Shown here one piece after another: positions 1 to 6,990 of a stretch of 17,825 nucleotides of DNA. Each line of letters opens with the position of its first letter. Positions within the stretch are counted from its first letter, which is position 1. The notes below the pieces were generated by a model. The model worked only from the letters and a program-made list of their open reading frames with translations, was not told the DNA's origin and made no database searches. The DNA comes from CAYTQK01 sp964439745. GTDB lineage: Bacteria; Desulfobacterota; Desulfobacteria; Desulfobacterales; Desulfosudaceae. The position numbers and the translations under genes are program-made. The stretch covers positions 1-17,825 of the forward strand of contig CAYTQK010000029.1 in NCBI GenBank assembly GCA_964439745.1, in the 5' to 3' direction.

Positions 1-177
1 AAAAGACTTTTTACAGGCTTGTCATTAATAATTTTGGGCTTTTTTTTAAAAGACAAACTGTAATTGGCTGTTGATGGAATTTTACCCATTTAGATGTCTA
101 AAAAAACCATGAAATATCCGGGCCAAAATTCGGGCCCTCTTTTGTCAGGAACCGGGCCCGTTACGTAAAGGTTACTC
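1..177 (+). other. Leader region upstream of msbA
   Basis: This stretch is AT-rich in its first 115 bases, with stop codons in every forward frame, so I see no end of an upstream gene on the plus strand. A small hairpin can form at 120-137 (GGGCC, 8-nt loop, GGCCC), followed by TCTTTTG; it could be a weak terminator or part of the msbA leader. A possible ribosome-binding site AAAGG lies 6 nt before the msbA ATG. I could not find a -35/-10 pair convincing enough to call a promoter. Confidence 0.4.
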
Positions 178-1929
178 ATGCGCACTCCCATATTTTCTAT
201 CCAGGGCAGATATCGCGATCTGCTGAATTATATCAAGGCCAACCGCGTCCGTTTTTACCTGGCGGTTTTCTGCATGCTGATCACGGCCGCCACCACCGCC
301 GCCCTGGCCTACCTGATCAAGCCGGCCATTGACGATATTTTCATTACCAAGGACCGGACCATGCTGCGGCTGGTGCCGCTGGCGGTGCTGACGGTCTCCC
401 TGCTGCGAGGCCTGGGCATGTACGGCCAGGAATATTTCCTGGGGCGGGTGTCGCATGGAATTATCAAGCAGTTTCGTGATCAGCTCTATGACAAAATTTC
501 CGATCTGCCGCTGGCCTTTTTTCACAAGGAAAAAACCGGCGTGCTCATGTCCCGGATTACCAATGATGTTGATCTTATCAAAACGGTCGTCTCCAATGTG
601 GCCACCTCCCTGGCCCGGGATTTGTGCACGGTGATTTTTCTGCTGGGACTGACGTTCTACCAGATCTGGGAGCTGGCCCTGGTGGCCTTTGTGGTCCTGC
701 CGCTGGCCTTGTATCCCATCGTGGCCATTGGCCGCAGGGTGCGGCGGGTCTCCACCGGGGTCCAGGAAGCCATGGCCGAGATGAGTAACTTTCTGCATGA
801 AACTTTTCTCGGCAACAAGATCGTCAAGGCGTTTGGCATGGAGGAATATGAGAAAAATAGATTTTATAAGAAATCCAGCCTGCTGTACAAGCTGGAAATG
901 AGAAACGTTGTTTTCCGCGCCCTGTCGTCGCCGATCATGGAGTTTCTGGCCGGGGGAGGCATTGCCTTTGTCATCTGGCTGGGCGGCTCCCGGGTCATCA
1001 GCGGCGCTTACACCACCGGCGCTTTTATCTCTTTTCTGGCCGCGGTCATGCTGATGTATGAACCGGTCAAGCGGATTTCCGGCCTAAACGCCAAGCTGCA
1101 GAAAGGCATGGCGGCGGTGGACCGGATCTATGATATCCTGGAAACCCGGGCTTCCATCCAGGAAGTTCCGGACGCCGTCACCCTGGAGCGGCGCAATCAC
1201 CGGGTCGAGTTTGAAGATGTTTCTTTTTCCTATGACGGCCATACCCCGGTCCTGCAGAGGATCAACCTGGCGGCCGCCCCGGGGGAAGTCGTCGCCCTGG
1301 TCGGCGCCAGCGGCGGCGGCAAGACCACCCTGGTCAACCTGATTCCCCGCTTTTATGATGTCACGGCCGGCCGCATCATGGTGGACGGGGTGGATATCCG
1401 CCAGGCCACCATCAAGTCCCTGCGTGACCAGATCGCCATTGTCACCCAGGAACCGATTCTGTTCAATGAAACCATCCGGGACAACATTGCCTACGGCAAC
1501 CGGCACGCCTCCGAGGCGGATATCGCCGCCGCGGCCCGGGCCGCCTATGCCTATGACTTTATCATGGGGTTTGAAGAGCAGTTCGAGACCGTTATCGGCG
1601 AACTCGGTTCCCGCCTGTCCGGCGGTCAGAAGCAGCGGCTGTGCATCGCCCGGGCCCTGCTGAAAGATGCCCCCATCCTCATCCTGGATGAGGCCACCTC
1701 CTCCCTGGATACCGAGGCGGAAACGATTGTCCAGAAGGCGCTGGCCAATCTCATGCACGGCCGCACCACCTTTGTCATCGCCCATCGGCTGTCAACGGTC
1801 AGTCATGCCGACCGGGTGGTGGTTATTGCCGACGGCCGGATTGCGGAAGAAGGCACCCATGATGAACTGTATGCCCGCGGCGGCGATTATTACCGCCTGT
1901 GCCGGATGCAGTTCGGAAAGGAAGATTAA
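178..1929 (+). CDS. msbA: Lipid A export ABC transporter, ATP-binding/permease protein MsbA
   Basis: This 583-residue half-transporter fuses an inner-membrane domain to an ATPase and, as a homodimer, flips lipid A-core to the periplasmic leaflet. Residues about 20-310 form the type I exporter membrane domain with several hydrophobic helices (for example around 25-47, 155-185 and 255-300). The ATPase domain follows: Walker A GASGGGKT near residue 375, Q-loop in VTQEPILF near 425, signature LSGGQKQR near 480, Walker B LILDEATSSLD just after, and H-loop IAHRLS near 535. Length matches the family (about 580). The ATG is preceded by AAAGG with a 6-nt spacer. Its 3' end overlaps the convergent LOG-family gene by 4 bp, so no terminator lies between them. 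The multidrug exporter family is similar in sequence, but length, motif context and a Gram-negative host favour MsbA. Confidence 0.88.
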   Translation: MRTPIFSIQGRYRDLLNYIKANRVRFYLAVFCMLITAATTAALAYLIKPAIDDIFITKDRTMLRLVPLAVLTVSLLRGLGMYGQEYFLGRVSHGIIKQFRDQLYDKISDLPLAFFHKEKTGVLMSRITNDVDLIKTVVSNVATSLARDLCTVIFLLGLTFYQIWELALVAFVVLPLALYPIVAIGRRVRRVSTGVQEAMAEMSNFLHETFLGNKIVKAFGMEEYEKNRFYKKSSLLYKLEMRNVVFRALSSPIMEFLAGGGIAFVIWLGGSRVISGAYTTGAFISFLAAVMLMYEPVKRISGLNAKLQKGMAAVDRIYDILETRASIQEVPDAVTLERRNHRVEFEDVSFSYDGHTPVLQRINLAAAPGEVVALVGASGGGKTTLVNLIPRFYDVTAGRIMVDGVDIRQATIKSLRDQIAIVTQEPILFNETIRDNIAYGNRHASEADIAAAARAAYAYDFIMGFEEQFETVIGELGSRLSGGQKQRLCIARALLKDAPILILDEATSSLDTEAETIVQKALANLMHGRTTFVIAHRLSTVSHADRVVVIADGRIAEEGTHDELYARGGDYYRLCRMQFGKED

Positions 1930-2597
1930 CCCGGGGAACCGATCTGCCGGGCCGCGTTGAACCGGATCACGGCCTCGACAATCTCCTCCGGGTCATCAAT
2001 GACCTGGATAAGGTCAAAATCGCCGGGAGAAATGGTCTGATGCTCCAGCATGTGGGTCCGGATCCAGTCCAGCAGGCCGGACCAGTAGTCCTTGCCGACC
2101 AGGATAACGGGCAGGGGCTTGATGCGGTGGGTCTGGATCAGGGTGACCGCTTCAAAAAATTCGTCCATGGTACCGAATCCGCCCGGCATGATGATATAGC
2201 CCTGGGCATACTTGACGAACATGACCTTGCGAATAAAGAAATACTGGAATTCCTGCTTGATGCTGGCATAGGGGTTGGGCTCCTGTTCATGGGGCAGGGT
2301 GATGTTGAGACCCACGGAGACGCCGTTTTTGTCGGTGGCTCCGCGATTGGCCGCTTCCATGACGCCGCCGCCGCCGCCGGTAATAACGGCATAGCTCCGG
2401 GTGGCAAAGAGAGCGGCGAGGTGGCGGGCTTTTTCATAAATGGGAGAATCCGGCTTGAGCCGGGCGGAACCGAAAATGCACACCGCCGGGCCGATGCCGT
2501 GCAGGGCTTCCACCCCGTTCACAAATTCCCCTATGATTTTAAACAGCCGCCAGCCTTCTTCCAGTTTGAATTCGTCAATCAGGTACTGCTGTTCCAT
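1926..2597 (-). CDS. LOG family protein (TIGR00730-type nucleotide 5'-monophosphate phosphoribohydrolase)
   Basis: This 223-residue cytoplasmic Rossmann-fold protein belongs to the LOG family, whose characterised members hydrolyse cytokinin riboside 5'-monophosphates or other nucleoside monophosphates to base plus ribose 5-phosphate. Visible motifs are FGSAR (residues 42-46), the glycine-rich TGGGGGVMEAANRGA segment (74-87), and the family hallmark PGGFGTMDEFFE (138-149), which carries the catalytic Arg/Glu environment typical of LOG proteins. It starts with a roughly 30-residue N-terminal extension before the fold. The start ATG has a GGAG site 9 nt upstream on the minus strand (plus 2607-2610). 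It lies downstream of the selenoprotein gene but beyond a strong terminator, so it probably has its own promoter, which I could not locate. In bacteria these proteins have often been mislabelled lysine decarboxylases. The physiological substrate here is unknown. Confidence 0.87.
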   Translation of the reverse strand: MEQQYLIDEFKLEEGWRLFKIIGEFVNGVEALHGIGPAVCIFGSARLKPDSPIYEKARHLAALFATRSYAVITGGGGGVMEAANRGATDKNGVSVGLNITLPHEQEPNPYASIKQEFQYFFIRKVMFVKYAQGYIIMPGGFGTMDEFFEAVTLIQTHRIKPLPVILVGKDYWSGLLDWIRTHMLEHQTISPGDFDLIQVIDDPEEIVEAVIRFNAARQIGSPG

Positions 2598-2716
2598 AGC
2601 ATTCTTCTCCGTTTGGGGGAGGGAGTGGCGATCAGGGGCCAGTGATCAAGGGGCATAAGCCACCGCTGCAAACCGACCCCGGAGTCTCTACGGACCCGGC
2701 CGGCCGCTCAAGGTAG
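2598..2716 (-). other. Gap between LOG gene and the kinase-cluster terminator
   Basis: These bases separate the LOG start codon from the terminator of the upstream cluster. The gap holds the LOG ribosome-binding site and a C/G-rich stretch with repeated GGCCGG motifs. No convincing sigma-70 promoter was found, although the terminator just upstream implies one should exist here if LOG is transcribed independently. Confidence 0.35.
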
Positions 2717-2746
2717 AAAAAAAGATTTCCGGCACCCGGCCGGAAA
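2717..2746 (-). terminator. Rho-independent terminator of the kinase/phosphatase/selenoprotein cluster
   Basis: On the minus strand an 8-bp perfect stem TTTCCGGC/GCCGGAAA with a 5-nt loop CGGGT (plus 2726-2746) is followed by TC and a run of seven T (plus 2717-2723). It begins 11 nt after the stop of the selenoprotein gene and is the clearest intrinsic terminator in the window. It marks the 3' end of the cluster and separates it from the LOG gene. Confidence 0.85.
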
Positions 2747-2757
2747 AATCAAACGCC

Positions 2758-2982
2758 TCAGGCGCGGCCCTTGAAACCGATCAAGACCTGTCCTTCTTCC
2801 ACGATGACCGGAACCTTCCGGGCGCCGTCGGAATATCGCAGCATCTCATCCAGATGGGCGGCATCCTGCTTGACGTCCCGGTACTCGACAACCCTGCCTT
2901 TTTGGGCGTACGCCTCACGGGCGGCGGTGGTAAAGGGTCAGGTGCTTTTCCCGAAAATCAGGATTGGTGCCTGTTCATTCAT
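2758..2982 (-). CDS. Glutaredoxin-like selenoprotein (UPFT active site, in-frame TGA = Sec)
   Basis: Reading the minus strand from ATG (2982-2980) to TGA (2760-2758) with the internal TGA at 2940-2938 taken as selenocysteine gives a 74-residue thioredoxin-fold protein. After a first beta strand (APILIFGKST) comes U15-P16-F17-T18, in the place of the glutaredoxin CPYC motif. Then follow a helix, a second strand (VVEYRDV), a helix, the cis-Pro segment RKVPVIV with Pro58, and a final strand plus FKGRA. Everything after the TGA keeps the glutaredoxin pattern, so this is not a decayed frame. A strong GGAGG site sits 4 nt before the ATG. The gene lies 43 nt after the PP2C stop and just before a terminator, so it is the last cistron of that operon. 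It resembles the small bacterial Uxx-type glutaredoxin-like selenoproteins (recalled as the Uxx-star family). Partner and substrate are unknown. The alternative is a Cys-to-stop mutation or sequencing error. Confidence 0.85.
2905..2940 (-). promoter_or_regulatory. Putative bacterial SECIS element directing Sec insertion at TGA 2940-2938
   Basis: Immediately 3' of the in-frame TGA, inside the coding sequence, the minus strand can fold CGCC (2923-2920), loop CGUGA (2919-2915), GGCG (2914-2911), all G-C pairs. Two more pairs (CG with CG at 2926-2925 and 2908-2907) can form below a small internal loop. The apical loop carries the GU that SelB contacts in known bacterial SECIS hairpins, placed about 20-21 nt after the UGA, the usual distance. 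The stem is short but GC-rich. Function would need selA, selB, selC and selD elsewhere in the genome. Confidence 0.72.
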
Positions 2983-3025
2983 AAAACCTCCGTAGTTGTC
3001 CGTGTTGGTGATCAGCGGGCAGTAT

Positions 3026-3853
3026 TTATTGTCGTTTCAATGCCCGGTTCAAAAACCGGCCGGCCCGCCGGATAAAGCCGCCGGTCCGGGATAAATTGCC
3101 GACTTTTAAGACAATGACGGTAATGTTGTCCTGACCGCCGTTTTCATTGGCCAGATCGACCAGTTGCCGGCAGGCTTCGGCCGGTGCCAGGGTGCCGGCC
3201 AGATGCTCGATCTGTTCGCTGGCCACCATGTCGGTCAGGCCGTCGGAACAGAGCACAATAACATCGCCGTCCCGGCAGGACCGCTCCTCGACCGCCGGGT
3301 TTACCTGGGTCTTGGTGCCGATGGCCTGGGTCAGGACATGGCTGAATTCCTTGCGCAAGGCCTCTTCCGCTTCCGGGTTGGCGGCCATGGCCTCGGAGGC
3401 CACCGTGTGGGTCATGGAGATCAGTTCCAGCGCGCCGTTCCGGATCAGAAAAACCGGGCTGTCGCCGACATTGACGCTGACGAAGGTGTCGTCGCTGGTG
3501 AAGAGAACCGCCGCAACCGTGGTGCCCATACCGGCATAGGCGGGATTGCTGCGGGCGGCCTCGTAAACGTTCCGGTTGGCCAGGTAAATCGCCGCCAGCA
3601 GCTGGTTGGCGGCGGCGGAGAGGTTGCGGCCTACATCCGGCAGCGGTTCAACCCCGGTTTTTTGAAACACCTGGTCGGCATACTCGTGAATGGTCTCAAC
3701 GGCGATCCGGCTGGCCACCTCGCCGGCGGCATGCCCTCCCATGCCGTCGGCCACAACATAGAGGCCCAGCCGTTCGTCGATAAAATAATCGTCCTCGTTG
3801 GCTTTTCGTTTCCGGCCGGTATCGGTAAGGCCCGCGGCTTCTGCAAGGATCAT
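3026..3853 (-). CDS. PP2C-family Ser/Thr protein phosphatase (Stp1/PrpC type)
   Basis: This 275-residue metal-dependent phosphatase removes phosphate from Ser/Thr residues in the cytoplasm. It carries the PP2C motifs in order: DTGRKRKANEDD (residues 11-22), ADGMGGHAAGEVAS (35-48, metal-binding Asp36), NVGDSPVFLI (128-137), CSDGLTD (202-208) and GGQDNITVIV (239-248). The usual GDSR is GDSP here, a small departure. A basic tail of about 25 residues follows the catalytic domain. The gene begins 36 nt after the stop of the membrane kinase and ends 43 nt before the selenoprotein gene, so the three are probably co-transcribed. The gene order indicates that it antagonises that kinase, the common bacterial arrangement. 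The start is supported by an AAGG site 8 nt upstream and by the motif 1 position. Confidence 0.9.
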   Translation of the reverse strand: MILAEAAGLTDTGRKRKANEDDYFIDERLGLYVVADGMGGHAAGEVASRIAVETIHEYADQVFQKTGVEPLPDVGRNLSAAANQLLAAIYLANRNVYEAARSNPAYAGMGTTVAAVLFTSDDTFVSVNVGDSPVFLIRNGALELISMTHTVASEAMAANPEAEEALRKEFSHVLTQAIGTKTQVNPAVEERSCRDGDVIVLCSDGLTDMVASEQIEHLAGTLAPAEACRQLVDLANENGGQDNITVIVLKVGNLSRTGGFIRRAGRFLNRALKRQ

Positions 3854-3889
3854 GAATATGCCTTATTGACCTGCTTGGTGATTGCCGGT

Positions 3890-6469
3890 TTACCGGTTTC
3901 TGGCGGCGTCAATTTTTTCTCCCAGCGTGCGCAGATGGCCGGCCATCTGGCCGGCGGTCTGATAGCGCTTGGCAATGTCTTTTGCCAGGGCCTTGTTGAT
4001 AATGGCCACCAGCGCCTTGGGCAGTCTGGGAGCGAATTTCCGTGGGTCCGGATGCGGTTCGTTCAGGATTTTATGCATCAGTTCGGCCGGACTGCTGCCC
4101 TTGAACGGAACCGTTCCGGTCAGCAGCTGGAACATCATGGTGCCCATGGAGAATATATCACTGCGGCCGTCTACTTTTTTGCCGGATATCTGTTCCGGGG
4201 ACATGTAGTAGGGAGTACCCTTGATGATGCCGGTTTTGGTCTGGGAGGAGGCCGTGATACGGGCAATGCCGAAATCCGTAATCTTGATTTTGTTTTCCTG
4301 GACCAGCATGATGTTGGCCGGCTTGATATCCCGGTGAACAATGCCCTTCTGGTGGGCGTAATCCAGGGCTTCGGCCACATCGGCCATATAGACGATCACC
4401 CGCCGGGCCGGCAGCAGGCTGCTTTTTTTGGTATATTTTTCCAGGTCCTCGCCTTCCAGGTATTCCATGGCAATGTAGGCGATATCCTGTTCATCCCCGG
4501 CGTCATAAATGGTGACGATATTGGGATGGGACAGGGTGCCGGCGCTTTCCGCTTCCCGGAAGAACTTGGCTTTCATCTCCTTGGCTTCTTCTTCGTCGAA
4601 ATCATCGGAAAAGCGGACGGTCTTGATGGCCGTGGTCCGGTTGATGCGCGGATCCTGGCCGAGATAAACCGTTCCCATGGCACCCTTGCCGAGCTGCTTG
4701 ATGATCTCGTACCGGCCCAGCATGGGCCGTACCCCGGAACCGGTAGTGGTCATGTCATCGACCGGGCCGCCCAGGCTGCCGCCGAAAACCATGCTTTCGC
4801 TGGCCTGGTTGAGCTTGACCTTGCGATCACTGACATCCTTGAAGCCGGGGTCATGTCCCTCGATATAGCCATAAACCGAGGCGGCCTTGTTGAACTGGCG
4901 CTTGCGCTCATAGTCCAGGGCCAGGTTGTAGAGAATATCCTTCATCTCGTCGTCGACCGGCACTTTCCGGAATTTGTCAAAGGCCATGTCGAGCATGCCC
5001 TGGGATTGAAAAGAGATACCCAGCATGCGGTTGGTCTGGGCCGATTCTCCTGCCAGTTTCTCCCGGCTCGCTTCGGCGGAAAAGTAATTGATGGAGATAA
5101 TTCCGATATATCCGATGACCAGCATCAGCAGCGGATAGGTAACCGGCAGCCACATGCCCCGGGCCAGAAACAGCCAGGCGGAACCGCCGATCAACAGCAG
5201 CAGGATGACTGAAAAAGCCATTCCCGCCCAGAGGGCCCGGAGGCGGGGCAGAAGCAGGGCGATCAACAGCCCCAGCAGAAGGATAAAGGCCGGTTCAAAG
5301 AGATCGCCTAGGGGCATCTGGCGGATGAACCGGTTGTTGACGATGGCGCCGATGACGTTGGCGCAGAAATCGCCCAGAGGCATGCCCGCGGCCACCGGCG
5401 TGCTCAGGGAGGTGGCCAGGCCTTTGGCGGAGGGCGACAGCAGAACGATCTTGTTGGTGAAAATGCGGGATGGAATTTTGTCATTAATGACATCAAAAAA
5501 AGAATAATGTTTAAACCCGTCCTGCGGCTCCATGAACGGAATCAGCATTTCCGAGGCGATGGTCAGGGGAATGACGGCATCCCTGATGTGCAGGCGGGAG
5601 CCGATGCGGGCCCGGATGTTGTCCGGGGTGACATTGAGATAGCTGGCCGCGATCACCAGGGAGTAGGAGGGGATATACAGGTCGTTGTACTGGTAAAACA
5701 GCCGTTCCCGTCGAAAAGTGCCATCCTGGTCCGGGGCGCAGTTGATGTGACCCAGGCCGCTGGCGGCCTCGTGAAAAAGGGGGAGGGGCAGGGTGGCTTC
5801 ATCCGCGCTAGGGCACCAGCCGCCCAGGTCGCTGTTTTCCGCGGCAATGGCCTGGGATGCCAGGGCCGGGGCCACGGTGCCGGTGTCAGCCCCGGGGCGG
5901 TCCGAATCCATGAAGAATACTGGCAGGACGACATTGTCCGCCCGCCGCATGGCCGCCGCCAGAATGGAATCCCGGTCCAGCTTGTTTTTGGCGTCGCGCA
6001 TGGCCGCCAGATAGGCCGCGCGCGGCGGCGGAGCGGGCGGGCTGCCCGGCAGGTCGCTGACGGTGATGCCGGCATCCGTCGGGGAGGTGTTTCCCCGGGC
6101 GGGAAAGGTGTCGGTAAATAATTTTTCCAGGTGCTCGATGGCCTGCAGGCCGGCATTCTCTTCGGCTTCGCTGTAAATAATATTGAGACCGATGACCGCC
6201 GGTCCGGCCGCCGCGATCTGGTCGATGCCCCTGGCGATGATGGAACGGGGCCAGGGCCAGCGTCCGATTTTTTCGATGGAATCGTCATCGATCTCCACGA
6301 TGACAATCCGGCCCTCGGTTTCGGCCGGCGTGTCCAGCTTCATCCAAGTGTCGTACAGTTTCAATCCCAGGGTGTCAAAAAAACCGACCCGGACCTGGGT
6401 TAATATAAGAAACAAGAGGGTAAGCAGCAGGCCGAAAAAGAGAGTGGGATTTTTTTTGATCAGGTTCAT
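3890..6469 (-). CDS. CHASE2-domain transmembrane Ser/Thr protein kinase
   Basis: This 859-residue sensor kinase spans the inner membrane. One N-terminal helix (about residues 9-28) is followed by an extracytoplasmic CHASE2 domain (about 30-370) with the typical opening YDTWMKLD and VIVEIDDDSIEKIGRWPWPR. Three more helices follow (about 380-465). A cytoplasmic linker with TPR-like helices (about 470-560) leads to a Hanks-type kinase domain (about 585-845): glycine loop LGKGAMGTVYLG, VAIK-type lysine in AIKTV, catalytic HRDIKPANIM (near 711), DFGIAR (near 732), and activation segment ending TPYYMSPEQ. All catalytic residues are present, so it should be active. CHASE2 is a presumed extracellular sensory domain whose ligands are largely unknown. 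It heads the kinase-PP2C-selenoprotein cluster. The start is chosen because it places the first membrane helix at the N-terminus; the ribosome-binding site is weak. Confidence 0.9.
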   Translation of the reverse strand: MNLIKKNPTLFFGLLLTLLFLILTQVRVGFFDTLGLKLYDTWMKLDTPAETEGRIVIVEIDDDSIEKIGRWPWPRSIIARGIDQIAAAGPAVIGLNIIYSEAEENAGLQAIEHLEKLFTDTFPARGNTSPTDAGITVSDLPGSPPAPPPRAAYLAAMRDAKNKLDRDSILAAAMRRADNVVLPVFFMDSDRPGADTGTVAPALASQAIAAENSDLGGWCPSADEATLPLPLFHEAASGLGHINCAPDQDGTFRRERLFYQYNDLYIPSYSLVIAASYLNVTPDNIRARIGSRLHIRDAVIPLTIASEMLIPFMEPQDGFKHYSFFDVINDKIPSRIFTNKIVLLSPSAKGLATSLSTPVAAGMPLGDFCANVIGAIVNNRFIRQMPLGDLFEPAFILLLGLLIALLLPRLRALWAGMAFSVILLLLIGGSAWLFLARGMWLPVTYPLLMLVIGYIGIISINYFSAEASREKLAGESAQTNRMLGISFQSQGMLDMAFDKFRKVPVDDEMKDILYNLALDYERKRQFNKAASVYGYIEGHDPGFKDVSDRKVKLNQASESMVFGGSLGGPVDDMTTTGSGVRPMLGRYEIIKQLGKGAMGTVYLGQDPRINRTTAIKTVRFSDDFDEEEAKEMKAKFFREAESAGTLSHPNIVTIYDAGDEQDIAYIAMEYLEGEDLEKYTKKSSLLPARRVIVYMADVAEALDYAHQKGIVHRDIKPANIMLVQENKIKITDFGIARITASSQTKTGIIKGTPYYMSPEQISGKKVDGRSDIFSMGTMMFQLLTGTVPFKGSSPAELMHKILNEPHPDPRKFAPRLPKALVAIINKALAKDIAKRYQTAGQMAGHLRTLGEKIDAARNR

Positions 6470-6474
6470 TCTGC

Positions 6475-6502
6475 TCTATAAAGGCGTCAAATGTTTGATC
6501 AA
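6475..6502 (-). promoter_or_regulatory. Possible promoter directly abutting the CHASE2 kinase start
   Basis: On the minus strand TTGATC (plus 6497-6502) and TATAGA (plus 6475-6480) are separated by 16 bp. The -10 box ends 5 nt before the ATG, so transcription would begin at or next to the start codon and give a leaderless or nearly leaderless mRNA. That would fit the lack of a good Shine-Dalgarno site, but it may be chance. Confidence 0.3.
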
Positions 6503-6690
6503 CTCCAGTCGTGACATTCGTTCGGGTTCGGTTGGAAAGTGCTGCCTTTATTAAGAAGCCCTGACAAAGGGGCTGCCGTGATTGTCAGTATAAAAAGAAA
6601 CGCCGATAAGTGTCAATAAAAAAGAAGGGGGCAGGCAGCGGCTGGCTTCATTCAACTATCGGCAATTCTTGAAAAACCTTTTATGGGGCG

Positions 6691-6740
6691 ATGTTCCTGC
6701 AAAGAACATGAAGCCGGGCCGGCCCGTCATGGCCGGCCCG
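6691..6740 (+). other. Tandem hairpins upstream of the activase gene
   Basis: Two hairpins sit side by side. The first is ATGTTC (6691-6696), a 7-nt loop, GAACAT (6704-6709). The second has a perfect 10-bp stem, CGGGCCGGCC (6715-6724) with GGCCGGCCCG (6731-6740), and a 6-nt loop CGTCAT. No clear T-run follows on either strand, so this is not a textbook terminator. It could be part of a structured RNA, a bidirectional transcription block, or a protein-binding site. Confidence 0.5.
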
Positions 6741-6767
6741 CCTGTTGTTTGCGGAAATATTTTATCC

Positions 6768-6796
6768 TTGGCAAATATTTTCATATTGGGTAAAGA
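6768..6796 (+). promoter_or_regulatory. Candidate sigma-70 promoter of the activase gene
   Basis: TTGGCA (6768-6773) matches the -35 consensus at 5 of 6 positions and is spaced 17 bp from TAAAGA (6791-6796), a weak -10 box, within the only AT-rich patch before the gene. A transcript would begin near 6803 and leave a leader of about 185 nt before the ATG. Confidence 0.35.
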
Positions 6797-6990
6797 TAAG
6801 ATTTAATTCATGAGGTGGCAGCACAAGCCGGAAGAGGGGAAGAAATGGCGGCGGGAGGGGCGGCAGGAGCCTTGTCAGGCGAAAACATCTGGATATTTTA
6901 TTCAAATTTTTTGGCTGCATCATGTTCTGCCACTGTGCCCGCAGGGACTTGTGATATATCCGGAATAAGATCTGAAGCGGAACGGAGCCG

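Larger units (their letters stand above)
6470..6990. other. Intergenic leader between the divergent kinase and activase genes
   Basis: This 521-bp gap lies between divergent genes. From left to right it holds the possible kinase promoter, an AGCCC/GGGCT mini-hairpin near 6557-6575, an ATGTTC/GAACAT hairpin (6691-6709), a strong GC hairpin (6715-6740), and an AT-rich patch with a candidate plus-strand promoter (6768-6796). A purine-rich stretch of about 180 bp then leads to the activase ATG. Open frames here (for example a 52-codon plus-strand frame from about 6810) lack a ribosome-binding site and recognisable protein features, so I call no gene. I looked for cobalamin-type riboswitch boxes and did not find a consistent set. 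Confidence 0.5.

Noticed and set aside
2758..2937. The small glutaredoxin-like gene as a pseudogene broken by a stop
   Set aside because: The TGA replaces exactly the redox-active residue, the rest is intact, a SECIS-like hairpin follows and the terminator is preserved; decay would be expected to hit random positions.
2771..2995. A 74-codon plus-strand frame opposite the selenoprotein gene
   Set aside because: It has no domain pattern or ribosome-binding site; the minus-strand reading through TGA gives a complete glutaredoxin-like fold instead.
3164..5212. A 682-codon plus-strand open frame opposite the PP2C and kinase genes
   Set aside because: It is a GC-driven antisense shadow: it is Gly/His/Gln-rich without a fold pattern, while the opposite strand encodes two proteins with all catalytic motifs.
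6810..6960. Partial resemblance to cobalamin riboswitch boxes (GCCACTG, AGCCGGAAGA)
   Set aside because: The boxes are in the wrong order and spacing and the core pairing elements are missing.
6811..6969. A 52-codon plus-strand frame in the activase leader
   Set aside because: No Shine-Dalgarno site precedes its ATG and the translation has no recognisable features; a chance frame in purine-rich leader DNA is more likely.
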